A DNA stretch of 64,000 nucleotides from Streptacidiphilus pinicola. GTDB taxonomy: Bacteria > Actinomycetota > Actinomycetes > Streptomycetales > Streptomycetaceae. Under the pieces are notes generated by a model. The model searched no databases. It was not told the DNA's origin and saw nothing but the letters and a program-made list of their open reading frames with translations. Location: positions 1-64,000 of the forward strand of contig NZ_QKYN01000067.1 of NCBI RefSeq assembly GCF_003258295.1. Direction: 5' to 3'. The position numbers were made by a program, and so were the translations under genes. Shown piece by piece: positions 1-7,781 of this stretch. Position 1 is the first letter of the stretch. Each line of letters begins with the position of its first letter.

Positions 1-84
1 CCACGGGCCGGCGCCCACACGCCCACCCCCACCGCGGACACACCGCTCTCAAGGGCCGCCCACCCGCCAGCCGCGTCCCCAACC

Positions 85-330
85 TCACGGGACAGAACAA
101 CTAGCCCACGAATACAAGTTGAAAGGAACGCTCGGAAAAGGGGGCACAGCGCCCGCTTGGTAGTCGCCGCCGCACCGGGGTTGCCCGTTGCGTTCGACGG
201 CCCACTCGCGTGCCGCACGCAGGGTTGCGAGGGTGTCCGCCGACGGCCTCGACAACTGCTGCGGCCCGGTGGTGTCGGTGGCGGTATATAGCCTGTCGAA
301 GTGATCCGTAGCGTGTTTGAGCAGCGTCCG
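85..330 (-). pseudogene. Unrecognised coding-like frame without a start codon
   Basis: Reading the minus strand, an open frame ends with TGA at 85-87 and contains a balanced, protein-like stretch (around ATDHFDRLYTATDTTG and LATLRAAREWAVERNG) with mostly G or C in third codon positions, as in real genes here. No ATG, GTG or TTG is available before an in-frame stop near 475, and its upstream part lies antisense to the NUDIX gene. I do not recognise the family. It could be the 3' end of a decayed gene or a chance frame. Confidence 0.3.
289..303 (+). promoter_or_regulatory. -10 box giving a leaderless start for the NUDIX gene
   Basis: TAGCCT at 289-294 fits the actinomycete -10 pattern TAnnnT and is followed by exactly 6 nt and the GTG at 301. 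Transcription would begin at or next to the start codon. No Shine-Dalgarno sequence is visible before 301. No clear -35 box is seen. Confidence 0.5.
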
Positions 331-840
331 CTTGATGCTGCCGTCGCTGACGCCGGGAGCGCGATGCTGGACTTCGACCGGGCCAGGGCCTGGTTGCGCT
401 CCGCGATGGTTGGCGCCGTGGAGCCGTTGGGCGCCGAAGTGTGGGTCCTGGATACGGCCCTGGAGCAGATCGTGCTAGTCAGGCATCCGTGGCGCGGGAT
501 GGTGCCGCCAGGTGGCAAGGTCGAGCCGGGAGAGTGTCCGCGTGAGGGCGCGGCCCGAGAGCTGGCCGAGGAGACCGGCCTGCGGCCACGGCTGTTGGAG
601 CGGCCCGCCGCGGTGGCGGTGCGGTCGTTCGGCCCGGGTCTGCCAGTGACGCTGTCCCTCTCCTATGCCGCGATCGGCGACCCGGAACAGCCTCTGATCG
701 CGGAGGACGGGCAGCCCGCAGCCTGGATGCGGCTGGACCAGGACTGGGACAGCTGCTTCCCCGATGACGTGCAGCGCATCCGACAGTACGTGAGCCTTTT
801 GAGATCGGGTGCTGACGGATGGCCCCCTTCTGCTGGTTAG
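301..840 (+). CDS. NUDIX hydrolase
   Basis: A 179-residue protein with a complete Nudix box, GGKVEPGE...RELAEETGL, around residues 70-95, which fits GX5EX7REUXEEXGU. Family members hydrolyse nucleoside diphosphates linked to another moiety, using Mg2+ held by the box glutamates; the substrate cannot be told from sequence. It has no signal peptide and is presumably cytoplasmic. I prefer the GTG at 301 because a -10 box lies 6 nt upstream (leaderless mRNA); ATG at 364 with a weak GGGAG upstream is the alternative. It stands alone, followed by a gap before the endonuclease gene. Confidence 0.85.
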   Translation: MIRSVFEQRPLDAAVADAGSAMLDFDRARAWLRSAMVGAVEPLGAEVWVLDTALEQIVLVRHPWRGMVPPGGKVEPGECPREGAARELAEETGLRPRLLERPAAVAVRSFGPGLPVTLSLSYAAIGDPEQPLIAEDGQPAAWMRLDQDWDSCFPDDVQRIRQYVSLLRSGADGWPPSAG

Positions 841-1197
841 CCGAAGAGCCCGCGGTCGTGTTTGGTGGTGAGAGGTAGTGCGGGGGCGCTTCAGGGAGCC
901 CGACGGGATAGATGCCCATGCTGCCTCGGGCAGGTAAGGGTGCGGGAGGGCGATCCACTCGTCCTCGAGGCGGCCCACCGGATCGTGGGCACGCATGCCG
1001 ATCACCTTCTACAGCAGGGGTCTCATCCGTCCCCCTTACCGTCCTTCGCGTCGATGGAGGTGAAGTGGCGCGTTGATCATGTTTCGGCCGCACCCCCAAC
1101 AGCCCTTCAGTCGCGGTCGTGGAACCTGCGCGGCCCGCATCGGGCGGTCAACTGAGGAGACGGACGCATCCCGAGGACCTGCCACTGCACGCGACCG
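841..1197. other. Gap without a supported gene
   Basis: Frames are open on both strands but are Arg/Pro/Ser-rich and have no convincing start. A minus-strand frame starting near 996-1005 (MRAHDPVGRLEDEWIA...) looks partly protein-like but runs into antisense of the NUDIX gene. No repeat or RNA gene is recognised. Confidence 0.4.
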
Positions 1198-1214
1198 TAG
1201 GATCTTGGGCCATG
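1198..1214 (+). promoter_or_regulatory. -10 box before the endonuclease start
   Basis: TAGGAT at 1198-1203, a good -10 hexamer, lies 8 nt before the ATG at 1212. This suggests a leaderless or nearly leaderless transcript. The AGGA inside it could alternatively act as a Shine-Dalgarno sequence. Confidence 0.4.
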
Positions 1215-2114
1215 GACTGGCTTGAGCAAACCGCCCGGCTTCGTCAGTGGACCGCGGGCGGGGTCCGGGCGCCCCACAAGCCGCTGCTCCTCCTCTACGC
1301 CCTCGCCCGTTTCCAGCAGGACCCCGACGGCGAACTGCCCTACAGCACCGTCGAGACAGCGCTCGGCGATCTGCTCGTCGAGTACGGGCCCAGCCGCCGA
1401 ACCAGCCCCGCGTACCCGTTCCACCATCTCGTCAACGACGGAGTCTGGGAGGTGCACACCACCAGCGGTCCCGGAAGCCCCGGAACCGGCGTCCGCGAGC
1501 TGCGAGCATCGGGCGCCACCGGCCGGCTCGCCGAAGACCTCCGCACCTCGCTCCGCCGTGACCCCTCGCTACTTCCACGCATGACCCGCGTCCTGCTCGA
1601 CCTGCACTTCCCACCCTCCCTGCATGACGACCTGTGCCAGGCCATCGGCCTCGAACTGGAACCGGCCAAGACCGTCTCGCTGCCAGACGGCCCGCGATCG
1701 CGGCAGCGCGACGCCCGGATGCGCGAACTCGTACTGACCGCCTACGAGTACCAGTGCGCCTTCTGCGGCTACGACGGACGGATCGGCACCGTCCCGGTCG
1801 GACTCGAGGCCGCGCACGTGCGCTGGTGGGCCTTCGACGGCCCCGACGCAGTCGACAATGGGCTCTGCCTGTGCTCACTGCACCACAAGCTCTTCGATAG
1901 GGGTGTCCTCGGCCTCGCGGACGATGACACCATCACGGTCTCCCAGCGCTTCGTCTCCCGCAGTCCCGCCGGGCGCCAGGTGCTCGACCTGGCCGGCGGA
2001 CCTCTCCTTGGCCCCCAGTTCGGAACGGAGCGCATCCATCCCCGACACCGCGCATGGCACGCCGAGCAGGTGTTCCACGGACTCCCCCGACCCCGAGTGC
2101 CCGCTGGACCATAG
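1212..2114 (+). CDS. HNH endonuclease with sulfur-binding domain (phosphorothioated-DNA restriction type)
   Basis: A 300-residue protein. The N-terminal part (MDWLEQTARLRQW...APHKPLLLLYALARF...AYPFHHL) matches by eye the domain of actinobacterial proteins annotated as phosphorothioated DNA-binding restriction endonucleases (SprMcrA/ScoMcrA SBD type). The C-terminal half is an HNH nuclease: C182/C185, H202 in LEAAHVRWW, N216, and H224-H225 in CSLHHKLFDRG. Such enzymes cut DNA carrying Dnd phosphorothioate marks, defending cells that lack the modification. No dnd genes are in the window, consistent with a stand-alone type IV system. ATG 1212 is chosen over an upstream in-frame start at 1119 because the extra 31 residues are low complexity and a -10 box sits at 1198. 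Confidence 0.85.
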   Translation: MDWLEQTARLRQWTAGGVRAPHKPLLLLYALARFQQDPDGELPYSTVETALGDLLVEYGPSRRTSPAYPFHHLVNDGVWEVHTTSGPGSPGTGVRELRASGATGRLAEDLRTSLRRDPSLLPRMTRVLLDLHFPPSLHDDLCQAIGLELEPAKTVSLPDGPRSRQRDARMRELVLTAYEYQCAFCGYDGRIGTVPVGLEAAHVRWWAFDGPDAVDNGLCLCSLHHKLFDRGVLGLADDDTITVSQRFVSRSPAGRQVLDLAGGPLLGPQFGTERIHPRHRAWHAEQVFHGLPRPRVPAGP

Positions 2115-2362
2115 TCAGCCACCCCAGGGATGCGTTTCCAGGGGGCGCTGACGGTTCACCTCACCCGTAGGGACTTCCGCAGGATTTCGGCGGCCACGAA
2201 CTCCACTCATCCAGCATGAGCACGGAGAAGGCGACGTAACGGTGAGTAGCATTCCCCGCGTCCGACTCCGCAGGCCCGGAGGAAGTCCCATCTCAGTCTC
2301 CGAGACACCACCCTCGCGGATGCTGTGGGTGCCGAAATCCCCGTCCGTGCAGGTCAAGCGGC
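2115..2362. other. Short intergenic stretch
   Basis: No convincing gene. A short minus-strand frame near 2158-2240 (YVAFSVLMLDEW...) reads like a protein tail but is too short to assign. Confidence 0.3.
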
Positions 2363-2651
2363 GTGCCGGTATTCGTGGAGGACTCCGCCGAGTCGGGGCA
2401 AGGTGAAGCTGGCTCTTGCAAACATCTCGGGTGCCATGATGATCCAGGCCACCGTCCCCAGCGGGCTGGGTCTGCTGTTCACCAGCTGGCAATTCAACGC
2501 CGCCCTGCTGTGATCCGGGATCATCACGCTGGCCGCGATCGTCCACCTCCTCGCCACCATGCCGGACCACAAGCTCACCCCCGCTCGACTCGCTGCCGCC
2601 GCGGGCCTCTACGGCATCTTCGGCCTCGGGCTCGTCCCAATCCTCAGCTGA
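2363..2651 (+). pseudogene. Sodium/calcium exchanger (CaCA family) C-terminal remnant
   Basis: The translation KLALANISGAMMIQATVPSG, then LLFTSWQFNAALL, then after a stop GIITLAAIVHLLATMP...GIFGLGLVPILS, resembles the C-terminal membrane region of Na+/Ca2+ (CaCA) antiporters. TGA at 2511-2513 falls where the family usually has tryptophan (TGG). An upstream piece (PVFVED) lies in another frame, so there is at least one frameshift plus the nonsense mutation. The 5' two-thirds of the gene is missing. The remnant ends with TGA at 2649-2651, converging on the small minus-strand gene. Confidence 0.7.
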
Positions 2652-2670
2652 CCGGGGATCCACAGTCGGG

Positions 2671-2910
2671 TCAGGGCGGTTCGGATGTGTCGTCGGTGCG
2701 CTCCGCCGGTGCCGAACCGCGCTCGAATACCTCGCAGCAGCGCCGGCACACCTGCGCGCCCTCGATCCCACCAGCTGTCCCGGTCAGCGGGCGCATTTCG
2801 GCGTTGGGCGACAGCATGCGGTGGCACAGCGCGCGGCTGCCGTCCGTCTCCGGGACGATGTGCCAACGCACTCCGGCCCCAACCCCGTACTCGGCCATCA
2901 AGGCGACCAT
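2671..2910 (-). CDS. Small conserved hypothetical protein with paired cysteines
   Basis: A 79-residue protein with a RWHIVPETDGSRALCHRML core and a later VCRRC pair. This resembles short Streptomyces proteins of the form RWH-(x)n-ALC-(x)n-VCxxC, which may bind a metal, but no function is known. ATG at 2910 is the only ATG near the N-terminus of the conserved core. It is convergent with the exchanger remnant. Confidence 0.55.
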   Translation of the reverse strand: MVALMAEYGVGAGVRWHIVPETDGSRALCHRMLSPNAEMRPLTGTAGGIEGAQVCRRCCEVFERGSAPAERTDDTSEPP

Positions 2911-3055
2911 CGCAGACCACTCCAGTCAGTGGGATCCACCCCCATGGGCAGTTACCTCCCGTGCACTCCAAGCACCCACGGAGCACAGAGTCGTCGGTGT
3001 GAGAGAGCGCCGGCGGGGGCCCCGTGACGGCCGGTTGCCCTCCTCCTCCCCCACG

Positions 3056-3538
3056 TCAACCACCTCGACGAGCTTCGGTATCGGGGTGTTGGTGCTGCCG
3101 GTGCGCGAGGAGCAGGCCGCATGCGGCCAGGGCGGTCGCAGCGGCTTCGGCTATCAGGGACAGGTTCTTTTCGGGGTACCAGACGGGTTCGTACATGTTC
3201 CGCAGTGGCCCGAGCGCACCGACGTCGACGTAGCGGTACAGCAGCACGGCGGCCACGCCCGCGGCCGCCACGAGCAGCGCGAACAGCCACACCAGGCGCC
3301 GCGTACCGAACGCGATCAAGAGCAGTGCGGCCAGGGCCGCTGCCGCGGCTTCGATGCGGAAGAGCTGGCCCTGGCTGATTCCCTGGCCACTGAAGTCGTA
3401 GGTGGGCGCCAGGTCGGCGTGCACGTAGGCGTCCACCCCGAGTCCGGCGGCGGTCAGCAGGCGTAGCAGCCACAGGGCCACCACACCGGTGACCGCGATG
3501 CCAATGCCGGGCGCGGCGGTCGTATGGTCGGGCGGCAT
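3056..3538 (-). CDS. Four-helix membrane protein of unknown function
   Basis: A 160-residue protein with four predicted hydrophobic helices: IGIAVTGVVALWLLRLLTAA, a block around AAALAALLLIAFG, one around LFALLVAAAGVAAVLLY, and one near ATALAACGLLLA. Between helices 1 and 2 there is a polar loop containing YDFSGQGISQGQLFRIE. Start 3538 is preferred because GGGGAGG lies 7 nt upstream; an upstream start at 3592 would add 18 polar residues with no ribosome site. I do not recognise the family. It stands next to the anti-sigma gene on the same strand with a 160-bp gap. Confidence 0.7.
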   Translation of the reverse strand: MPPDHTTAAPGIGIAVTGVVALWLLRLLTAAGLGVDAYVHADLAPTYDFSGQGISQGQLFRIEAAAAALAALLLIAFGTRRLVWLFALLVAAAGVAAVLLYRYVDVGALGPLRNMYEPVWYPEKNLSLIAEAAATALAACGLLLAHRQHQHPDTEARRGG

Positions 3539-3700
3539 GGCGGCCTCCCCTTCGCTGCTTGCTTGGCGGCGTGTGTCGTGGCTGGGGTGCATCAGGCCAT
3601 CCCCTTTCGGCCGACTCCTGGTCGGCGCTCTGCTGTGGGGACTACGCGGACCGCGACCTTTCGGTTCACGCTGCGCACGACTGGGCGGAGCGCGGTGTGG

Positions 3701-4378
3701 TCAGGTCTGCGGTAGCTCGACCAGGAGTCGGCCCGAGGCGTCGAGGACGTCCATCCTGCTGATGTCCTGCGGGCTGATCGAGGTGGAGGCGGGGACACTG
3801 ACCGCCGTGGAGTAGCCCGACGCCCAGGTGGCCGCGGTCTCACTGCGGCCGTCCTGGGCGTGCACCACCAGACGGCAGGTGATGGCCGGAGGCAGGCCGG
3901 TCACCTTCAGTTGCAGCGCGGTGCCCGACTGGTCGGGCGTGAGCGTGGCGGACGCCGAGATACCGGTGACCGGGCTGGTGGCGGACAAGGTGAACGCAGG
4001 ACGGGCAGGTCCGGACGCGAAGGCCCCGAAGTAGATGCCCAGTCCCGCGCCGAGTGCCGCCGCAGTGGCGGCGATGCCGGCCAGGAGTCGACCGAGCCGG
4101 TTACGGCGCCCCCAGGAGAGGGCGAAATGGCTCCCTCCGTCCGCAGCCGTGCGGCCATGTGGCGGCGTGTCCTTGGTGGGCTGCCAAGCCAGGGCCGGCG
4201 CTACGGAGAACTCCTCGAAGGGCGTGTGCCGCAGCAGCCCGACCAGCGGTGCGAGTTGCAGCAGTTGTTCCTGGCAGCGCGGGCAGCCGGCCACGTGCCG
4301 TTCGACGGCCGCGTGCTCGGCGGGGTCCAGGGAGCCGAGCAGGTAGGCGCTGAGGGAGTCGTTCTCGCTGCACGCCAT
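3701..4378 (-). CDS. Zinc-finger (zf-HC2) anti-sigma factor, no adjacent sigma factor
   Basis: A 225-residue single-pass membrane protein. The cytoplasmic N-terminus has AYLLGSLDPAEHAAVERHV followed by CPRCQEQL, the H-x3-C-x2-C zinc anti-sigma pattern. One membrane segment (LLAGIAATAAALGAGLGIYF) precedes an exported C-terminal domain. Such proteins hold an ECF sigma factor inactive until an envelope signal. The cognate sigma gene normally lies directly upstream and overlaps; here the 290 bp upstream on the minus strand hold none. Start 4378 has GGGGTGAG upstream. The facing lipoprotein gene belongs to a family often clustered with such pairs. Confidence 0.8.
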   Translation of the reverse strand: MACSENDSLSAYLLGSLDPAEHAAVERHVAGCPRCQEQLLQLAPLVGLLRHTPFEEFSVAPALAWQPTKDTPPHGRTAADGGSHFALSWGRRNRLGRLLAGIAATAAALGAGLGIYFGAFASGPARPAFTLSATSPVTGISASATLTPDQSGTALQLKVTGLPPAITCRLVVHAQDGRSETAATWASGYSTAVSVPASTSISPQDISRMDVLDASGRLLVELPQT

Positions 4379-4669
4379 CGTCCGCTCACCCCATCCCACT
4401 TTCGGCAGCGCTTGCAGAATCTGCAGGTTCGGCACGGGCGATGACGTGGGCGAGCGCTGATCCGACACGTTCGTGCAGGTGCCTCACCAGGGATACGCCC
4501 ACCACGCGCGAGCCGTTCAAGAAAAATCGCTCCATTCGGGATGAAGAGAAGAAAATCCTGAACCCGCACACACCCTCGTGCGTATCCCCAGCAGGACCCG
4601 CCCTGGCGGGCCGGCGGACCGACCGCTTCGCACCAGGTGTCGCGGCGGCCCCGACGGAAGAAGTTCGTC

Positions 4670-5209
4670 ATGAACCGTGTCTTCGCCATCGCAGCCGGCG
4701 CGGTCGCCGTGGCGGCCCTGGCCGTGGGATGCAGCTCCAGCACCAAGAACGCGGTCGTCTCGCCCCCTACCGGTGGCTCGTCGACGTCGAGCGCCGCCCT
4801 GCACACCGCGAGCACGAAGTACGGGCAGGTCCTTGTCGACGGGTCCGGCCGCACGCTGTATCTCCTGACCGCGGACACCGGCACGAAGTCGACCTGCTAC
4901 AGCACCTGCGCGTCCATCTGGCCGCCCGACGCCACCACGGGGATACCGTCCAACAGCGGCGTCACCGCCTCCATGGTCGGCACCACCGCACGCACCGACC
5001 ACACGACCCAGGTCACCTACCACGGCCACCCGCTCTACACGTTTGCGCACGACAGCAAGGCCGGGGACGTGAACGGCGAAGGCCTCAAGACCTTCGGCGG
5101 CACGTGGTACGTGGTCGGCGCCGACGGCAATCCGGTCATGGGCGCCCCGGCGGCCACCACCCCGAGCCCCTCAGGCGGCGGTTCGGGAGGCGGCGGCTAC
5201 GGCTACTGA
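4670..5209 (+). CDS. Secreted-repeat lipoprotein (COG4315 family)
   Basis: A 179-residue exported protein. MNRVFAIAAGAVAVAALAVG precedes Cys21 in a lipobox-like AVGC, so it is probably lipid-anchored. The mature part carries two COG4315 repeats: one around YGQVLVDGSGRTLYLL...WPPD, the second around TQVTYHGHPLYTFAHD...GTWYVVGADG. The Ser/Gly-rich tail ends GGGGYGY. The molecular function of this family is unknown. The start has GGAAG 9 nt upstream. It is divergent from the anti-sigma gene, and a strong hairpin follows at 5265. Confidence 0.8.
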   Translation: MNRVFAIAAGAVAVAALAVGCSSSTKNAVVSPPTGGSSTSSAALHTASTKYGQVLVDGSGRTLYLLTADTGTKSTCYSTCASIWPPDATTGIPSNSGVTASMVGTTARTDHTTQVTYHGHPLYTFAHDSKAGDVNGEGLKTFGGTWYVVGADGNPVMGAPAATTPSPSGGGSGGGGYGY

Positions 5210-5264
5210 GTACCAGACGTCGCGAACACCGGGCGGCACGATGCATGAGTAGGCACCGTGCCAC

Positions 5265-5295
5265 GGCCGCGGGGTGAGCGGACCACCCCGCGGCC
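5265..5295 (+). terminator. Perfect 12-bp stem-loop after the lipoprotein gene
   Basis: Arms GGCCGCGGGGTG and CACCCCGCGGCC are exact complements around a 7-nt loop, starting 55 nt after the lipoprotein stop codon. There is no T-run, as is common for actinomycete terminators. Confidence 0.65.
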
Positions 5296-5574
5296 GCCAA
5301 CGACGGGCCCAGCCGTGCGCGCCCAACCCGGGCGATCACGCCTACGACGACCCGACGAGCTCGCTTGGGTGCATCAGCGGCCAAGATCTTTTCCCCAGGT
5401 ACGGCCAGTTGTCGGCCCCCATCGACGGCCAGTTCGAGTGGCACACCAGGAAGCGCCGTGACATGCCGTCATGACACCGCCCCGGGCATGGTCGTAGGCG
5501 GTAGATGCGCGCCTGCCCGGCTGGCCGCACATGAGCCTGGATCCAGTCATAGGGGCCCCTTGGAATCGATCGCC
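5296..5574. other. Non-coding gap
   Basis: No gene with a credible start, codon bias or recognised motif is seen between the hairpin and the promoter of the methyltransferase gene. Confidence 0.4.
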
Positions 5575-5589
5575 TAGGCTGGCGCGGTG
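5575..5589 (+). promoter_or_regulatory. -10 box giving a leaderless start
   Basis: TAGGCT at 5575-5580, then 6 nt, then GTG at 5587. The spacing fits a leaderless transcript. No -35 box of consensus type is seen. Confidence 0.5.
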
Positions 5590-6438
5590 ACTGATGAGCA
5601 GGAGCGGGTGCAGCTGTCGGGAGTGTGGGCCACGGCGGTGGGAGTGGCCAGGGTGCGGGCCCTGGAGACCGAGCGGGAGAACGCGCTGTTCCGCGACCCA
5701 CTGGCACAGGCCTTCGCCACCGCCGGCGGTCTGTGGCCCTCCTCGCCACCGCTGCCCGATGACGAGGCCGCGCGCCGCCGCCGGCTGGCCGTGTCGTACT
5801 CCATCGTCATCAGGACGAAGTTCCTCGACGACCTGTTGCAGCAGGCCTCCGCGTCCGGGGTCCGGCAGGTCGTGCTGCTCGGCGCCGGCATGGACAGCCG
5901 AGCCTTCCGGATGGACTGGCCCGAGGGCACCCGGCTCTTCGAGGTCGACACCGCAGTACCACTGGACTTCAAGTCTCCGGTGCTGCGTCAGGAGCGGGCC
6001 GTGGCACGCTGCGAGCGGATCAGCGTCGCGGTGGATCTGCGTGAGGACTGGCCGGCCGCGCTGGCCGCCGCAGGGCACGACCCGGCCGTGCCGACCGTGT
6101 GGATCGCCGAAGGACTGCTGATCTATCTGCCCGAGGACGCGGTGGAACTGCTGCTGGCCCGGATCAGCGCGCAGTCGGCGGCAGGCAGTTGGATGGGGCT
6201 GACGTTGGGCTCGCGCGGCGTGATCGAGCGCTTCGGCGCGGACGCCGTGCCGGGATCGGCGGCGTCCATGTGGATCTCGGAGATGCCCGACGACCCGGTG
6301 GGCTGGCTGGCCGGGCACGGCTGGGAGGCCAGCAGCCACACCCTGCGCGAGTGCGGTGCCGCCTACGGCCGCCCGATCAGCACCCCGCCGCAGCGCGAGG
6401 AACGGCCCGGCGGACTGATCGCGGCCGTCCGCCGGTAG
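5587..6438 (+). CDS. SAM-dependent methyltransferase, LCMT/TIGR00027 family
   Basis: A 283-residue class I methyltransferase. The glycine motif VVLLGAGMDSRAFRM near residues 96-110, followed by the acidic LFEVDTAVPLDFK strand, is characteristic of the leucine-carboxyl-methyltransferase-like family common in actinomycetes. An N-terminal helix ATAVGVARVRALE and FRDPLAQAF motif also fit. The acceptor is unknown. The GTG start is supported by the -10 box 6 nt upstream. No operon partner is present. Confidence 0.85.
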   Translation: MTDEQERVQLSGVWATAVGVARVRALETERENALFRDPLAQAFATAGGLWPSSPPLPDDEAARRRRLAVSYSIVIRTKFLDDLLQQASASGVRQVVLLGAGMDSRAFRMDWPEGTRLFEVDTAVPLDFKSPVLRQERAVARCERISVAVDLREDWPAALAAAGHDPAVPTVWIAEGLLIYLPEDAVELLLARISAQSAAGSWMGLTLGSRGVIERFGADAVPGSAASMWISEMPDDPVGWLAGHGWEASSHTLRECGAAYGRPISTPPQREERPGGLIAAVRR

Positions 6439-6628
6439 AGCGCCTCCCCCCGGTTCGCTGGATAATCGATTCCGACCGAGGTCCGCCTCCTGCAATCCCC
6501 TCGCCAGGGCCGACGCCGCCCGGCAAGCGACTCCCGATCCCGGCAACGTGGACGGTTCGCCTTGCCTAAACCCTTGCCTCCTCAGTAGTTGAATGATCAC
6601 CGCTCGCAACCGGATCCCCGGTTTTGAT

Positions 6629-6641
6629 ATGACTGCGTCAT
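6629..6641 (+). promoter_or_regulatory. Palindrome ATGAC-TGC-GTCAT over the TrmB-like start codon
   Basis: A perfect 5-bp inverted repeat with a 3-nt centre runs into the ATG at 6640. A related palindrome, CTGACG-TTG-CGTCAG, lies inside the 3' part of the gene near 7322. It could be an autoregulatory operator; this is inference only. Confidence 0.3.
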
Positions 6642-7431
6642 GAAGATGGCTGGGTCATTCTGTGAAGACGCACTCGAAGCCCTCGGCCTGGGCTCGTACG
6701 CATCACGGGCCTACGCCGCGCTCGCGAGACTGCCCCACTCCACCGCCCCGCAACTGGCCGACGAGAGCAAGCTCCCACGTCAGCGCATCTACGACGTCCT
6801 GGACTCACTAGTCGACCTGAAACTGGTGGTCAAGGCGCCCGGCAAACCGGCGACCTACCGCGCGGCCGATCCCATGGACGCTTCCGCCGCGCTCCTTCGA
6901 GGACATCACGACAGACTCACCCAACTGGAGGCCATGGCAGCGGATCTCGTCACCGAGCTGCGCCCCGACTGGCTCGCGGCCAGAGCCGCGCCCAAGCGCC
7001 GACTCGTACCGGACAGGAAGGCCGGCCCTCAAATGGAGCATTGGCGCGACTATGCCACCCACTCGGTGCTCGTCACCGCCTGCCCACCGTTCGACGGCCT
7101 CCGCGCCCCCGACTGGGTCCACCAGGTCCACGCCTTGACCCGCGCCGGAGGCACGGTCCGCTGCGTCTACCACGCCGACCTGCTTAACGACACCCATCTG
7201 CTCAATCGCGCCGCTGCCTTCGCCGCGGCCGGCGAGCAAGCGCGGATAGCACCACGCGTCCCGATCCGAATGATCCTCACCGACAGCGGGCGCGCCCTGG
7301 TCGCCCTTCCCTCCCACGTCTCTGACGTTGCGTCAGGGCCTGTCCTCCTGGTCGATGACGCCCACGCAGTCCAGGAGCTGCAAACCACCTTCGATCAACT
7401 CTGGGATGGTGCCGCCCCATTGAGTACCTGA
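6640..7431 (+). CDS. TrmB-like winged-helix transcriptional regulator
   Basis: A 263-residue protein. Residues about 10-75 form a winged helix of the TrmB/sugar-regulator type (ALGLGSYASRAYAALAR, then QLADESKLPRQRIYDVLDSL, then a LKLVVKAPGKPATYRA wing). A short coiled region (HHDRLTQLEAMAADLV) follows, then a C-terminal phospholipase-D-like sensor domain lacking an obvious HKD motif. Such proteins bind DNA as dimers and sense small ligands. The start has no Shine-Dalgarno sequence, and a palindrome overlaps the ATG. The 3' end overlaps a doubtful minus-strand frame. Confidence 0.75.
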   Translation: MKMAGSFCEDALEALGLGSYASRAYAALARLPHSTAPQLADESKLPRQRIYDVLDSLVDLKLVVKAPGKPATYRAADPMDASAALLRGHHDRLTQLEAMAADLVTELRPDWLAARAAPKRRLVPDRKAGPQMEHWRDYATHSVLVTACPPFDGLRAPDWVHQVHALTRAGGTVRCVYHADLLNDTHLLNRAAAFAAAGEQARIAPRVPIRMILTDSGRALVALPSHVSDVASGPVLLVDDAHAVQELQTTFDQLWDGAAPLST

Positions 7432-7584
7432 GCACCGACATCGACACCCAGCCCAGCCTGGCTCAGCGCACAGGAGGCCGTCAGGGAGCGGCCGGGCAAG
7501 GACCTGATCATAGGCGGCGAGCAGGTCGGCCTCCCACTCTGGTGCGAACCTGGCGCTGACTTCTGTGAGGATCTGGCCGGTCAC
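7333..7584 (-). CDS. Doubtful small frame overlapping the YegP-like stop
   Basis: An 83-residue frame whose GTG (7582-7584) overlaps the TGA of the upstream YegP-like gene (GTGA), a layout usual for coupled genes. The first 35 residues (VSARFAPEWEADLLAAYDQV...) look protein-like; the rest is Cys/Gly-rich and runs antisense into the TrmB-like gene by about 100 bp. It may be a truncated second gene of the operon. No family recognised. Confidence 0.25.
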   Translation of the reverse strand: MTGQILTEVSARFAPEWEADLLAAYDQVLARPLPDGLLCAEPGWAGCRCRCSGTQWGGTIPELIEGGLQLLDCVGVIDQEDRP

Positions 7585-7781
7585 GTGCGCGCCCGTAACG
7601 CTGCCTTGGCTTCCACGATGTCAGCCTCCGCCGCGGCGCGCTTCACCGCTTCGCACCCGCGCTCGGCGCTGGCCTTCGTGGGGTGGGACTCCCCGACGGC
7701 GACGATCTCGCCGTTGCCAGCCTTGAGTCGAAATCGCCACTGGTGTGCTTTGTCTCCGTAGACCTCGAGGTGCGCCGGCAT
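7581..7781 (-). CDS. YegP-like DUF1508 domain protein
   Basis: A 66-residue protein. It matches the DUF1508 pattern: a LEVYGDKAHQWRFRLKAGNG strand pair, the GEIVAVGES turn, then a helix around TKASAERGCEAVKRAA. Members are small beta-beta-beta-alpha proteins of unknown function. A much longer frame extends to 8123 but its extra N-terminus is basic and low complexity, so ATG 7781 is preferred although its ribosome site is weak. Confidence 0.75.
   Translation of the reverse strand: MPAHLEVYGDKAHQWRFRLKAGNGEIVAVGESHPTKASAERGCEAVKRAAAEADIVEAKAALRART

Noticed and set aside
4379-4660. Searched the anti-sigma upstream region for a sigma-factor remnant
   Set aside because: Short minus-strand frames there (e.g. 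LVRHLHERVGSALAHVIARA) do not match sigma region 2 or 4.
5374-6609. Minus-strand frame of 411 codons over the LCMT-like methyltransferase
   Set aside because: No family-like segments; the plus-strand frame has the class I methyltransferase motifs.
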